NCBI GenBank assembly: GCA_017591395.1 | Contig: WEDG01008658.1 | Span: forward strand, 1 to 64,000 | Length of the DNA stretch: 64,000 nucleotides | Reading direction: 5' to 3' | Source: Schistocephalus solidus | Taxonomy: Eukaryota; Platyhelminthes; Cestoda; Diphyllobothriidea; Diphyllobothriidae | In this document: positions 20,945 to 31,246 of the stretch, in pieces | Numbering within the stretch: the stretch's first letter is position 1 | Layout: each line of letters opens with the position of its first letter | Position numbers and translations under genes: made by a program | The notes under the pieces: model-generated | What the model was told of the DNA's origin: nothing | The model's database searches: none | What the model saw: the letters and a program-made list of their open reading frames with translations, nothing else

Positions 20945-22080
20945 CTAGCTCGTGCGTCTGCAGCATGTGCAGATATGTGTGTGCGCTGTTACGCGTAATA
21001 CACTAGGTACTGTAAGCACACGTACGATGCAGGGAAAGTGGAATGAGATGTGTCTGCAGGTGGTATGATGAAGGCCAGTAGGGACTGTGGCCTGAAAGGG
21101 AAACACAGATACCTTTGTATAAATCTTACGTACAGATTGAAAGTAGTACGGCAAACAATAATAAATTGTATCAGGACGACAGCAGTTGTAAAGCATCTTG
21201 GTGCGTACTCCAGTGCTAATACATCTTCCGTTTAAAAATTTCCACGGATGCAGGCATAAAAATATCCTCTGGCAATGCATTTCAAACTTCAACTGCTCTG
21301 TTAGAGAAGGATAACTTCCGTGTGTCCAGTCTGGTACCAGTCACACGTCGATTCAGTGGATGCTCGCGTAGTTTCGTCGTGGTTGCTAGCTGGAAGACGT
21401 CTCCCGATATAAGGCACCAGTCCCAGCCACATAGGATGCAGAATGTTTGCATAAGTTTGCCCTGTAGTTACCTGTAACTTAAAGGAGAAGGTCAAGATAA
21501 GCTAATTGGGTTTCGTAAAGAAGTGAGTCCTGTCCGATTACGAAATATTTTGCATGCCGTGAAACTTTTTCGAGGGGGCTGTTGTGCTTAGCGGACCAGG
21601 CTCTCCATGCTTGGATGGCAAACTCCAGTTGCGTTCGTACATAAGTGCGGAAGACCTTCGAGAAGTAGTCGTCATCGAAGGAAGAGAATGCACGTCTAAA
21701 GAGGTAAAGGACTGATATCCTCATCTTTGCCACCTTTGAGCAATAAAGCGACGGTTTGAGTGAATTCATGATCCATATATCCAAGTCTTTCTGGGCGTCA
21801 ACCTCTTGCAGTAGTATGCCACTCAGGCAGTTGACCATGCTGCTCGGTGATCTAGTCCTGCTGACTTTTACGGAGTAACACTATTTCACATTAAATGGCA
21901 TAAGCTAGTCATTTGACCACTGCTCAAGTACGTTTATCTGCAAAAGTTCCTCGGCAGCTTCATATCGGAGGACACTCCAGACCTTGATATCATCGAAAAA
22001 ATCATGAATTCGCAATCCAGTTTATTGATGCGAACATTTTTTCCCGCACAGTATAAACTCCTAGACGAACGTGGTACCCC
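20945..22080 (-). pseudogene. LINE-D reverse transcriptase C-terminal half, antisense
   Basis: Minus-strand reading starts near FFDDIKVWSVLRYEAAEELL (21,998-21,940), equivalent to the FADDxKxW motif C block. It continues with QKDLDIWIMNSLKPSLYCSK and the LEFAIQAWRAW thumb block (the frame at 21,838-21,479). The last recognisable part is the terminal VEVxNALPEDIFMPASVEIF block near 21,300-21,220. These are the standard blocks of CR1/RTE-like LINEs. Stops and frameshifts are frequent, and position 1 of the DD motif reads Phe-Phe. Sequence 20,945-21,220 is probably its 3' UTR. LINE-F at 25,208-25,930 carries the complementary N-terminal half of a similar RT. Confidence 0.75.
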
Positions 22081-22106
22081 ATCCCATGAGAAGCCCTTCG
22101 AAATCC

Positions 22107-23125
22107 GATAGTTGATGAAAAATTGACGGCTGATAGTTTAAATGTTTTCTTGTCCAGAAAAAGTATTGAAAATTCGACCGCTCCTCTTCCGACTCTCCGG
22201 AGTTGGACCGGTGCCGTCCTCGAAACCAGGACTTTTACCCTCTTGGACGTAACCGTAGTCATTCGAAGTTTTCATCAATCTCATAGACCTGGACCAGCTG
22301 GCATCCCGGTTAATATTATAAAAGCTCATGTTAATTAAATTATACCGTTCCTTCTGTGTAAGATATTTAATCTAGCTCTGGAAATTGAAGCCTTTCCCAG
22401 TCTTTGGAAGGAATCGCCCAATCAGCCTTTCTCCAAACACGGACAATCTACGTCATTTGACGACGTTCGGCCAATCAACACACCTTCCGCAGCTTCGAAG
22501 ATCTTGGAGACCTTGGTCAAACATACCATGATGCATCTCTTAACCGAGAATAATGGACTGAGTGTGGCACAGCATGGGTTTCTCAAAGCAACCTTTTATG
22601 ACACTTGTCGGCTCTCTTACTTTGATCATGTTCTACAATATAGGAACAATGGTTTTGCACGTTCTATAGCTTTTTTTCAATTGCCCTTGGGCCTTTAATC
22701 GTGTTGAGCATGCTCTCTTTCTATTGAAACTTTCCTATTTTGGCTCTTGCACACAAATTGTCAACATCTCTAATGTTATCTCTGACCCCGCACGTGTGCG
22801 AGGTGGAGTTATTCAGGTTAGTGGTCTTGGCCCGCTCTGTTTTTGTCTTTTTGTCAATGATGTACCAGGTTTATTTAGGAATAGAAGGCCCTTTATGAAC
22901 CCTGAAGATAAACCTGTTGCCTATCGATACAAGCCGGCAAATTGCGACACCCTGCTTGATCTATTAAAAAATTACCTAGAGGCCTTTGCCTGGTGGTGCT
23001 GCACATGACGCCTTTCCTTTTCTTGGCACAAATGCTCTGTTATGGTTGTTGACATCAATCATCAGCCTCAACTAAGCATAAATGGTCATGATATAAATAC
23101 ACCTGAAGTTGTTGAGGATTAATGA
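22107..23125 (+). pseudogene. LINE-A reverse transcriptase, nested copy, 5' part
   Basis: Matches 9,835-10,740 with many substitutions. Motif A has decayed beyond recognition around 22,660-22,690, motif B survives as GGVIQVSGLGPLCFCLFVND, and motif C reads NPEDKPVAY where the complete copy has YADDLKVAY, so both the Tyr and the first catalytic Asp are lost. Downstream it retains AFAWWCCT and HKCSVMVVDINHQPQLS, the thumb start that the copy at 9,749 lacks. Confidence 0.75.
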
Positions 23126-24222
23126 ATAAACGCTCTCACTCCGGTAGATCGACCCTATGCCACTCGTAATTCCTCCATGATCATTTCACCACCCCTTAGC
23201 TTCACAACTAACAAGTCTCAGTTTTTTGCCTCCAAATATGCTTTCATCTGGAATAATCTTCCATTGCAAATTAGGTTGTCGTCCACATTAGCTATTTTCA
23301 AAACAAAGTTACGCAAACATTTAACTTCAGAAGATATAAAGTCCTTATTGTCTGTTTCCTTCCCTAACTCGCAACTTTTGGATTTCGAAAAGGGTCCTCC
23401 TGATATTTGAGGCAGCTCCCTTGATATTATAATAATCTCTTATTATATGTCCATCATCCTCTGCAGAGTCAATCTTATATTGGTCTCTTATTATATGTCC
23501 ATCATCCTCTGCAGAGTCAATCTTTGCATTCACTTTTGCCCCCTTCCTTTTAAAGTATCATCGCCAAGTCTTGACAACCTTGGTACTTTCCTCCGCTTTT
23601 GCAACCCCGAAGATAGTCGCCGAGATCTGTTGATGATCATGGCTGGTTCTGATGTTTTCGTCTCTTTGATTGGTGGACCATTCAGTCGGCAAGGTCGCAT
23701 CTCGATGATGATCTCATGACCTCTACTGTCCCCTCTTCGTTTTGACCCTGGTGTCCACGATGAGTTCGTCCTCTCTAACCTCCACTGGTGGTTACAAACA
23801 GTAGCTCTGACTGCTATATTATCTCTCGCATGACAAGGAGCGTTCCGAACCCTCATACGTTGTCAGCAACATCACAGCACTATCTTATTGCATCTAGCTA
23901 TTAATTTTTTAGTGAAGCAGTTTTTTCTCCTATTTTTTTTTAAATTGGCGGCTCGCTGAACTCCGCCGCCGATTTAACCGTAGGAGTTATTTTACTGCTT
24001 CTTTTCTAGTTCACCGTTATTGTTAAAGATTGTTGAATATTGTTTTAAAAATGGCAAATCGTTCTGAATCGGATATGCCTACCATATTGTTCATTTCTGC
24101 TGTTAATATGGCTGCTCACATAGTGCAGCAATTATCCACTTTGTATTTATTTATACCGCGATACTAAGTTTGAAATGACGGGGCTCTCTGGACCTTAAAT
24201 ATACAATTTATTTATTTATTTA
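23126..24222 (+). mobile_element. LINE-E 3' end nested in LINE-A
   Basis: Starts with CGCTCTCACTCCGGTAGATC, which matches 29,585 onward. Coding remnant 23,177-23,410 (SQFFASKYAFIWNNLP) is followed by an 800-nt 3' UTR and the tail AATTTATTTATTTATTTATC. It is severely 5'-truncated. A 48-bp unit is duplicated in tandem at 23,436-23,524 (CCATCATCCTCTGCAGAGTC twice). Confidence 0.75.
23914..24001 (+). other. ENE-like three-tier hairpin, LINE-E copy 1
   Basis: Basal stem GAAGCAG (23,914-23,920) / CTGCTTC (23,995-24,001), 7 bp perfect. U-rich internal loop: six T (23,921-23,926) against TTATTTTA (23,987-23,994). Middle stem CTCCTA (23,927-23,932) / TAGGAG (23,981-23,986). A further T run (23,933-23,941) is followed by an 11-bp upper stem AAATTGGCGGC (23,942-23,952) / GCCGCCGATTT (23,965-23,975, one G-U). 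The arrangement parallels the LINE-A hairpin. Pairing is seen; the triple-helix function is inferred. Confidence 0.6.
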
Positions 24223-25200
24223 TCTGGGTATAGAATATTACAACGGTCTTAATCTTTCAGAGCATTATGCCCTGATTGTCTCCAAAGCACTTATAACTAA
24301 CAGGTTTAGCCTCCAAAATTTTAAAACTACTGATATTAGACTCTGCATGTATAAAATATACGTTGGGTCTGGCCTGGAATACTTTATGTTTCTATTTGTT
24401 CTTCTACACCCTAGGGAACGGATGAAAATAAACTGTATCTTACATCTATTTCCTGAATGAGTTTTATAGTCAGGGTGCCGTAATCTGACGTATCAAAGAT
24501 GCTTTGGGCTTATAAAAATGCATCCCTTGTGGCTTCGTTGAGTACCGAAGGTAATATCTTTTTACTTTGTAAGTTTTTTAACAGTCGTAAATTTATTTCC
24601 CCAGCATTGTGGGGCAGCTTGAATAATATCGGCGCAGCAGTCAATGCAATGTCTTTTTATTTCTTCCCCTAGGACGCGCAGTTAGGCGTCGTCATTTTTC
24701 GGTAAACGCCATAAAAAAATGGAATATAAAATTCATGCAAACTTATTCTTTGTTTAAAAGAAATATAACTAGTTTTTTTCTGCATTCAGAACAGCTTCCA
24801 GGAATTCTGGGTACCGACACGACCGAATCTATCTCCCGGCTCGACTGAGCGCGCGGCATCTGATCCCGATCCCAGGTCTTATCTTCAGGTCGATGGCGCT
24901 TTCACTGCAGCCCGCAACCGATGAATTCTTCAGCAGGCAGACAGCAACCGTCCGTGGATGTACCTTGCCTGGTGCAGAATCCAGATTCCAAAAAAGAGGG
25001 ACTGTTAACACACTGCATTTGTGCTAGCCCTTCCTCTTTCCGAAATGCTATCATCCGCCGAAGTGCAGTATTTTCTCCTGAATAACATAAAGTTGGGAAA
25101 ACATTAATAACTATATATCTGCTAGTGTTTTTCAGTACTATCATGATCCCCACCACCTATTTATTCTGATATTGGCTGTAAACTAGCATTAAATACAATT
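24223..25200 (+). pseudogene. LINE-A C-terminal region and 3' UTR, right half of the split copy
   Basis: Coding remnant with GSGLEYFMFLFVLLHPRERM, then PLWLR and SRHKKMEY-like blocks matching 1-466, broken by several stops. From about 24,840 the 3' UTR block matches 11,000-11,330 (GACTGAGCGCGCGGCATCTG). The CTCCTGA of the hairpin is present at 25,075-25,081, but its partner has decayed to GCTAGTG. Confidence 0.7.
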
Positions 25201-25207
25201 ATTTATG

Positions 25208-25930
25208 TATAATCAAACGAGTAGGGCCGAAAACGGAGCCTTGAGGAAAATACTCTCAACGGCAACCTTTACCGACTGCTGGTCACTGATATGGACAGTT
25301 TGAGAGAGGCCGATAAGGAAGCTTTTAATCCAAATGAAAGCTTACCCCATATTCCTATACAAATGAGTTTGTACAGAAGGCCGTAGTAAGGCCCGCTATC
25401 GAAGGCTTTCATTTAGTCGATAAAGTCTGCATGTACCAGGTTCCCTCTATCAACTGCTTTTCTTCAACGTTCTAAGCAGTAGAGCAAGTTTATCACACAG
25501 GACCTGCCTCTACAAAAACCATAAAAGTGCCGTTTGGAGTGCTCAAAAAAACATCTTTCTATATATATGATCTGAAAGCAGGGAATTTTGCTCAAGTAAC
25601 TGTGTTAGTTGTCGCTGAATTATTTTTTTCATAATTTTTTAGCATATTGAAGTAAGACTGACTGGCTTGTAATAATTTGCGGAGATTTCGCTGCCGCCCT
25701 TATACAGTGGTGTTATCCATGCCGCTTTTCAATCGTCTGGTAGACATCCAGCCTTAAGGATGTATTGTAAAGCAAAGATAGTGGTTTCGCTAACTGACAA
25801 GCAAGTTACTCCACCAATTTTACCGGTACCTCACCAGAACATGACAATTTTTATTCCTTTACCTTCCTTAGAGCAATCACTTCGGTGAACTAATCAGCCT
25901 CAATAAAAACGAAGGCCTCTTGCAAATCAC
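25208..25930 (-). pseudogene. LINE-F reverse transcriptase N-terminal half, antisense
   Basis: Minus-strand reading gives GCLPDD then KAAWITPLYKGGSEISANYY then KPVSLTSI (about 25,760-25,640). A motif A remnant DFIDxMKAFDSGPYYGLLYK follows (25,430-25,370), and a motif B remnant equivalent to PQGSVFGP lies at about 25,230. This is the W(K)xxxITPLYKGG...NYRPVSLTS pattern of CR1/RTE-like LINEs. Stops and shifts make it non-functional. It ends at motif B, where LINE-D begins elsewhere, so both may be pieces of one family. Confidence 0.7.
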
Positions 25931-27439
25931 TATAAGAGGCCACGGTAATTGAGGTTGGTTTCATGATTAAAATAATGATATATGAGAATAAGATGCTCGC
26001 AAGGCAATTTGGCAAGTTTTGTGAAAGAAAGTCAAAAATCCGACTAAAGTACCTTCACAGGTGGAGGGGAAATAGAGACACTAACACATATATGTCTTTA
26101 AAGGCGTTTAACGATATGGGCTTCCACATGGAAGCGATAATGTCTAACAGAGCATCAGATTATGAAACTAAGCACTTACAGCTTATACACCAATTCTGGT
26201 TGACAAAAATACCCATCCCTCACCTCTGCTGCATCAAAATAGATTTTTATCAGTTCATATGCAACTGAAGAACAGAGGATTAACTGGATGCATTCGAGTC
26301 ACTATCTTCGGTTAATCATGTCTCTTAAAGACAAATAACTGAAGTCTTACTGTGTTCTTTTTTTCAACATAAGTAGCTCCATATCGTGAATTTTGTGAAA
26401 TTTTGAAATGCAATTTGTGGATGGGAAGTCTGGAATTGAAAATTTCTTTCTTTATTGACGGTTGAGTGCGATTTGCCCAATGCATCAGCGTTTTTTTCTG
26501 TAGCACAGGCTTTTGTTGATTAAACAGGAATAAAGTTAGCCCGGGAAGATCAAAAATATGACATATAAGCTGAGAAGTGTAGTATGTGCAGTCGTCTGCG
26601 AAATTAGTGACTTAATGTACTTAAAAGAGGCTGGTTTACTTTACAAATGACCTCATGATTATAGTTTGGTTAAACAATGACGAAAATTCAGTTTATCAAA
26701 TGGAAGTAGGCAGAGCATATATAATTTAAAAAATTCTATATGAATTGAAAGCGAAAAATGTTGGCTCCAATTTAAACGCAATGGGCAGTTACTTTGATAC
26801 TCCTTGCTAGTATAACTCTAATGTTTGCGAATTTCTCTACTATTTGGTGTCAAGTGTCACAAAAACTGATGTGGGTTACATTGTATGGGTCAGTCGGTAT
26901 CAACCGTTGCAAAACTACAGCTTTTCTGTCCGGAGTTTTTGAAACCGGCGACGAGTAGGTCGATGCTCCTTTGCACAGTTTATGGCAAACAATAGATCTA
27001 ACATAATCGTGAACGTACGTGCATGCGTCTAACTTTCAACATAATTCCGTCGGTTTCTTTTTTAAGTTGCAAAAATTGGTATCTTATTGTACTGGACGTT
27101 CATTCACATGAGGGAGGACGAGACTGAAGGGGTCGGAGCACATAAAAAACAAGTAATACTGCCTTTATTGTTCAGCACCTGAAGGCCACTATCAAAGCAA
27201 CATTAATAATGAGGTAAATGGAGAAATACAAGCATGTTGAACAATAATGCTCTTTGAAAAGCGAGGCGTACAATAGAGTTTGAGGACTGTGTTAGGTATC
27301 GTTAGAAGTTTTTGATATCCGCCGATGCTTTCTCACTATTCAAATGATGTGCATATTCATAATATCCACAATGTCGATTTTCGAAAGTTTTATTGAAATT
27401 TCAAATTTTGAACGTATCTTTTCGTCATATATGTCGTAT
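25931..27439. other. Unassigned region
   Basis: No recognisable gene. The 101-codon frame at 25,963-26,268 (+) has no family motif that I know, no neighbouring splice-supported exon and lysine-rich, AT-driven composition. I treat it as chance. Confidence 0.45.
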
Positions 27440-27447
27440 TACTTAAG

Positions 27448-28130
27448 GCTAGGTCTGGTGTAAATAAGATGGCCAAACTGATAGCCATTGCTTTCGAGTT
27501 AATGCTCGATGTTTTTTGTGTAACTGAATCTTGGACCCAGCCCTTAATTTCTGACTCTTTGCTTGTCATAGATTCATATGATCTCTACTGCCATGACTGA
27601 ATTATTCAGCGTGGTGGTGGTTGTCTTCTCTTTAATAAAGCTTCATTTAAGCACTTACCATTTGATCAAGACCTTATTTAATTCTCTGGTTATTACGGCT
27701 TTGCATCCATTATCCTGTCGCCCCAGCAAAAGCCGATTCTCGGATGTATTTACAACCCGCCTAATTCATCATCCGATGATGATGTAAAACTTTGTGAAAT
27801 TTTTAAATTGGTTTCGAAGTCCAATTTTCACATTAAAATAACCACTGGGGTTTTTATTTTCCTGAAATTGACTGGATTTTAAACTTTTGTCCACCCAAAT
27901 TTCAGCCTTTCCTCGATACCATTAATTTTTCTAATAAGTCCCAGCTTGTCCGTTCTTCAACGAGAGACAAGCATATTTTAAGACCTGATTTTCACAAACG
28001 ACATTTCTCCCCTCTTCGTTGATTTTAAGCAGGGCCTCTTCCAACGTGACCGTACATTAATTCACTTTTGCCTTCCGATTGTCTCTCGGAAAAAGGCTAG
28101 CGTCATTCGTACCTTTCATGTTTTTGGTTT
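27448..28130 (+). pseudogene. LINE-E AP endonuclease remnant
   Basis: Translation begins ARSGVNKMAKL and continues LDVFCVTESWTQPLISDSL (catalytic Glu in the TESW motif), DSYDLYCHD, and the RGGGCLLF block at about 27,600. The C-terminal side holds LGCIYNPPNSSSDDD. The GDFN motif has decayed (TGVFIFLKLTGF at its place). It would nick DNA in an active element. In-frame stops occur near 27,590 and beyond. Confidence 0.8.
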
Positions 28131-28539
28131 CGCAGATATAAGCTTTATTAATAACTTGTTTAATTCATTGGACTACAGCATCTCCCCTCCACGAAAGACA
28201 AAGAAGTTCTGTTTGACTTCATGTCAGCCGTTTCAAATAACATCCTGGAATTTGTGCCGACCAAAACTATCAAGCCAAACGTTTCGGAATCCCCCGTTCC
28301 TCACTTTCTTTTGCCAAAACTAAAGAAATTAAGGAGGCAGTTAAAATATCAATCTACTAGTTCGTTATCTGTGCATCTAAGGATCGCAGAGATTTTTGAA
28401 TTTACATCTAATATTCGTCTTGCACGTGATAGACAAAGGAAATTGTGTGCACTCAGCGAGCCAAATTCTGCAAAATATGTTGCGCAACTGTTCCGTTGTC
28501 GATCCTCTAAACGATGTTATGGAATTCCTTCATTACTAA

Positions 28540-29205
28540 ATGAAGATAAGAACGTCGTCCTCTAAGACTGTCACGGCAGAATTTTCAAGTGCGTCTTTTG
28601 CAAATCCTTTTACGATGAACTCTGAACCGGTTACGACGTTTAAGCCATCCTCATTCAATGTTATCAGCACCAATGATTTCTCCTTAGAATTAATTCGGAA
28701 GCAAATAATTCGTCTAAAAAACTCGTAGTCTTCTGCGACTGATGGTATCCTCCGATTGCTTAACCATATATTCTTTGTTTATCTTTTAAACGGATTCTTT
28801 CTTGACTCACGGAAGACATCTATTATTCTTCCTGTCTTCAAGTCGGGATCTCGTTCGGATGTTAATATTAATCGAGGGGTTCACAAAACCCCGGCTCTCG
28901 CAAAATTTCTTGAAAAAAATTATTTTGAATCAAATTCTTAAATTTTGCATAGAAAGTAAGCTTTTAAGCGTTTCGAAATATGGTTTTCTACCTGGAAGAT
29001 CATGCGAAGCGTGTCACTTAGGTTTTCTTAACCTCGTCACTTTCATTCGTAATGAGCAGCAGTCAGTGGTTTTGATCTACCTTGACCCGAGCAAAGCCTT
29101 TGACAAGGTACCACACAGACATCTTCTGGTGAAACTGGAAGCCCTCGGCATCCGGCCTCCTCTCCTTGACTTCATTGGTTCTTACTTATCTTACCGCAAC
29201 TAGAG
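28540..29205 (+). pseudogene. LINE-E reverse transcriptase, N-terminal half
   Basis: Successive frames 28,540-28,728, 28,756-28,941 and 28,802-29,203 carry RT blocks: KNS..SATDGI (block 1), TSIILPVFKSGSRSDVN, YGFLPGRSCEACHLGFLN, IYLDPSKAFDKVPHRHLL (motif A with catalytic Asp in YLDPSKAFD), and the ALGIRPPLLDFIGSYLSYR block. The frame then stops, and motif B/C sequence is absent. LINE-E is a CR1/jockey-like family distinct from LINE-A. Confidence 0.8.
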
Positions 29206-29289
29206 GGTACCACCGAGACGTATAAGGTCTAATTTACACGAATAAGCTAGCATTATCACCTCTGGCAGATCAAATTTCCGCAAAGGTTG

Positions 29290-29871
29290 CACTGATATGC
29301 GATTTTATATCACATAATTTCTTCCTTCTGGAAATAAAGTTAAGACTGTACCGCATGTTTGTTCTTCACATCCTAGAATGTTGTCCCGTCTTTGGGCTGC
29401 TGAACGCCTCTGACCACAGTCAGATTTAAAAAGTTCAGTGATTTACTCGGAAATATTTTCTCTTCCCGGATCCAGTATCTCTTATATGGATAGATGCCAG
29501 TTAGCAACCATTACATTTCTGTGGGTTAAAAGACTCAAAGCCAGTTTCACGTTAACTCTAGTCCAAATCTCCCACGAATTAACACTCTCACTCCGGTTGA
29601 TCGTCCTTATGCCACTCTTAATTCCTCCATGATCGTTTCTCCACCCCTTAGCTCCACAACTAACCATTCTCAGTTTTTTGCCTCCAAATATGCTTTCATC
29701 TGGAATAATCTTCCAATCGAAATTAGGTTTTCGTCTACATTAGCTGTTTTCAAAACCAAATTACGCAAACATTTAACTTTGGAAGATATAAAGTCCTTAT
29801 TTTCTGTTTCCTTCCAAAACTCGCAAATTTTCGATTTTGAAACAGGTCCTCCTGGTATTTGCAGCAGATAG
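29290..29871 (+). pseudogene. LINE-E polyprotein C-terminal region
   Basis: Remnants read KLRLYRMFVLHILECCPVFG, SSISYMDRCQL, then VSPPLSSTTNHSQFFASKYA and FIWNNLPIEIR (29,629-29,871). FFxxKYxxxWNxLP is the usual end block of these polyproteins. The last 80 codons are open and closely match 23,177-23,410. Confidence 0.75.
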
Positions 29872-30334
29872 CTGATTAAACATTGGTTTCTTAATAGGCT
29901 TCCATTATCCTCTGCAGAATTAATCTTCAAAGCCACTTTTTCATCCACTCCTTTTCAACTATCATCGCAAAATCTTGACAAGATTAATACATTCCTCCAA
30001 TTTCGCAACCCTGTCGATGTTCTCCGGGATCTGTTGATGATCGTGCTGGATTCTGATGGTTTCTCCACCTAGGTGGTGGACTGTGCAGTCATCAAGGTTG
30101 CATCTTGTGATGATCTAGAGGACCTATACTTTTCCCTATTCGTTTCAACCCTGTTATCTACGATGAGCTCTTCCTGTCTCACCTCCCTGATGGCTATAAA
30201 CAGAAGCTCTGGCTGTTATACAATCTCTCCCACGACAAGGAGCGTTCCAAACCCTCATAATTTGTCACCAACATCACAGTAATACCCCACTCCATCGTAC
30301 CACTCCCGTCAAATCTAGCTAGTATTTTTGTAGC

Positions 30335-30424
30335 GAAGTAGTTTTTCACCTAGGTTTTCTATGTAAATTGGCAGCTCACTGAAATCCACCGCCGTTTTAA
30401 CTGTGGGCGTTTTTGTCACTGCTT
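30335..30424 (+). other. ENE-like hairpin, LINE-E copy 2 (drifted)
   Basis: Equivalent of 23,914-24,001. The basal stem is AAGTAG (30,336-30,341) / CTGCTT (30,419-30,424) with one G-U. The T run (30,342-30,346) faces GTTTTTGTCA. The middle stem CACCTA pairs imperfectly with TGGGCG. Retention of the basal stem with a wobble and of both T runs despite drift argues for shared structure. Confidence 0.45.
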
Positions 30425-30752
30425 ATTCCGTAGTTCACCGTATATTCGAAAGATTGTTGACTTTTGTTTTAAACATGGCAAATCGCTGTGCATCGGATGT
30501 GCGAACTATACTACTAAATTCTGCTGTTCATATGACTGTTCACATAGTGCAGCAATTATCCACTTTGAGTACCCTATTTGTAACGTAAAATTAAGTGCGG
30601 TATACAGAGAAACCGTGTGGGTTGCCAAGGTACAAAAGGCGGTCATAAAATTTGACAAGTGGTGCACGACTCTCGAGGGTTAAGATAAATGCCTCATCGC
30701 TCAGGCTCGTTGCGGAACATAAATATACAATTTATTTATTTATTTAAACTCC

Positions 30753-31246
30753 AGTGGAATATTGAGAAAAATGCTAGTTCTAGGCGAAAGAGAAAAAACA
30801 CTTGAATTCAAAGTGTGGGGGAATTCAGGGAACCCGCACTTTCAACACATTTAAGTGTTCAAGTGGGCTTCTGTTAAATAGCAGAGACAACAGAAAACTG
30901 GATATCAAATGCAAAGCATCTGCTTTCTTCCTACAGCAAATGAAAATCCGTCAAATAACTCAAAAGATGTGATTAAACGTTAGAATTAATTAAGGTATGT
31001 TTTCGAAGGATGACAGAAAAAATATGAAGCGGGAATATTCCAGTTATTTAATGTGCATATTATTTTGTTATGTAAATTAGAAAAACTACAAGCAACGAAA
31101 CAATATGTTTTAACTCATCATTTTGTCCTTCTACGATTGGCGGTAAAAGATTGTAAATATTTGCTATATTAATAGTTTAGCGGCGTCCGCCTATGTCACG
31201 GTTGGTTACGGTTTGAACCCCAAAGGTTTTCACGAATACAGTAAAG
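30753..31246. other. Upstream region of the transporter gene
   Basis: Non-coding. I see no clear TATA box or trans-splice signal. An in-frame TGA at 31,214-31,216 lies upstream of the chosen ATG. Confidence 0.45.

Larger units (their letters stand above)
22085..25200 (+). mobile_element. LINE-A, copy interrupted by a nested LINE-E
   Basis: Similarity to LINE-A starts at TTGATGAAAAATTGACGGCT (22,107), runs through the RT to about 23,125, is broken by LINE-E 3' sequence (23,126-24,222), and resumes with the LINE-A thumb/C-terminal region and 3' UTR to 25,200. The left part ends in the EVVEDL block and the right part begins with GIEYYNG, consistent with one coding path split by insertion. The far end (25,075-25,140) carries a decayed version of the hairpin. 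Confidence 0.75.
27440..30752 (+). mobile_element. LINE-E, longest copy (endonuclease + RT + 3' UTR, defective)
   Basis: Endonuclease N-terminus (27,440-28,100), RT region (28,560-29,205), connection domain and C-terminus (29,290-29,871), 3' UTR (29,872-30,752) ending in AATTTATTTATTTATTTAAA. The 3' end matches the nested copy at 23,126-24,222. Stops and frameshifts throughout, and the YADD-containing part of the palm is missing between 29,205 and 29,290. The 5' end is truncated near 27,440. Confidence 0.8.

Noticed and set aside
22002..22262. 86-codon minus-strand frame
   Set aside because: It lies opposite the LINE-A RT and crosses the LINE-D/LINE-A junction; shadow frame.
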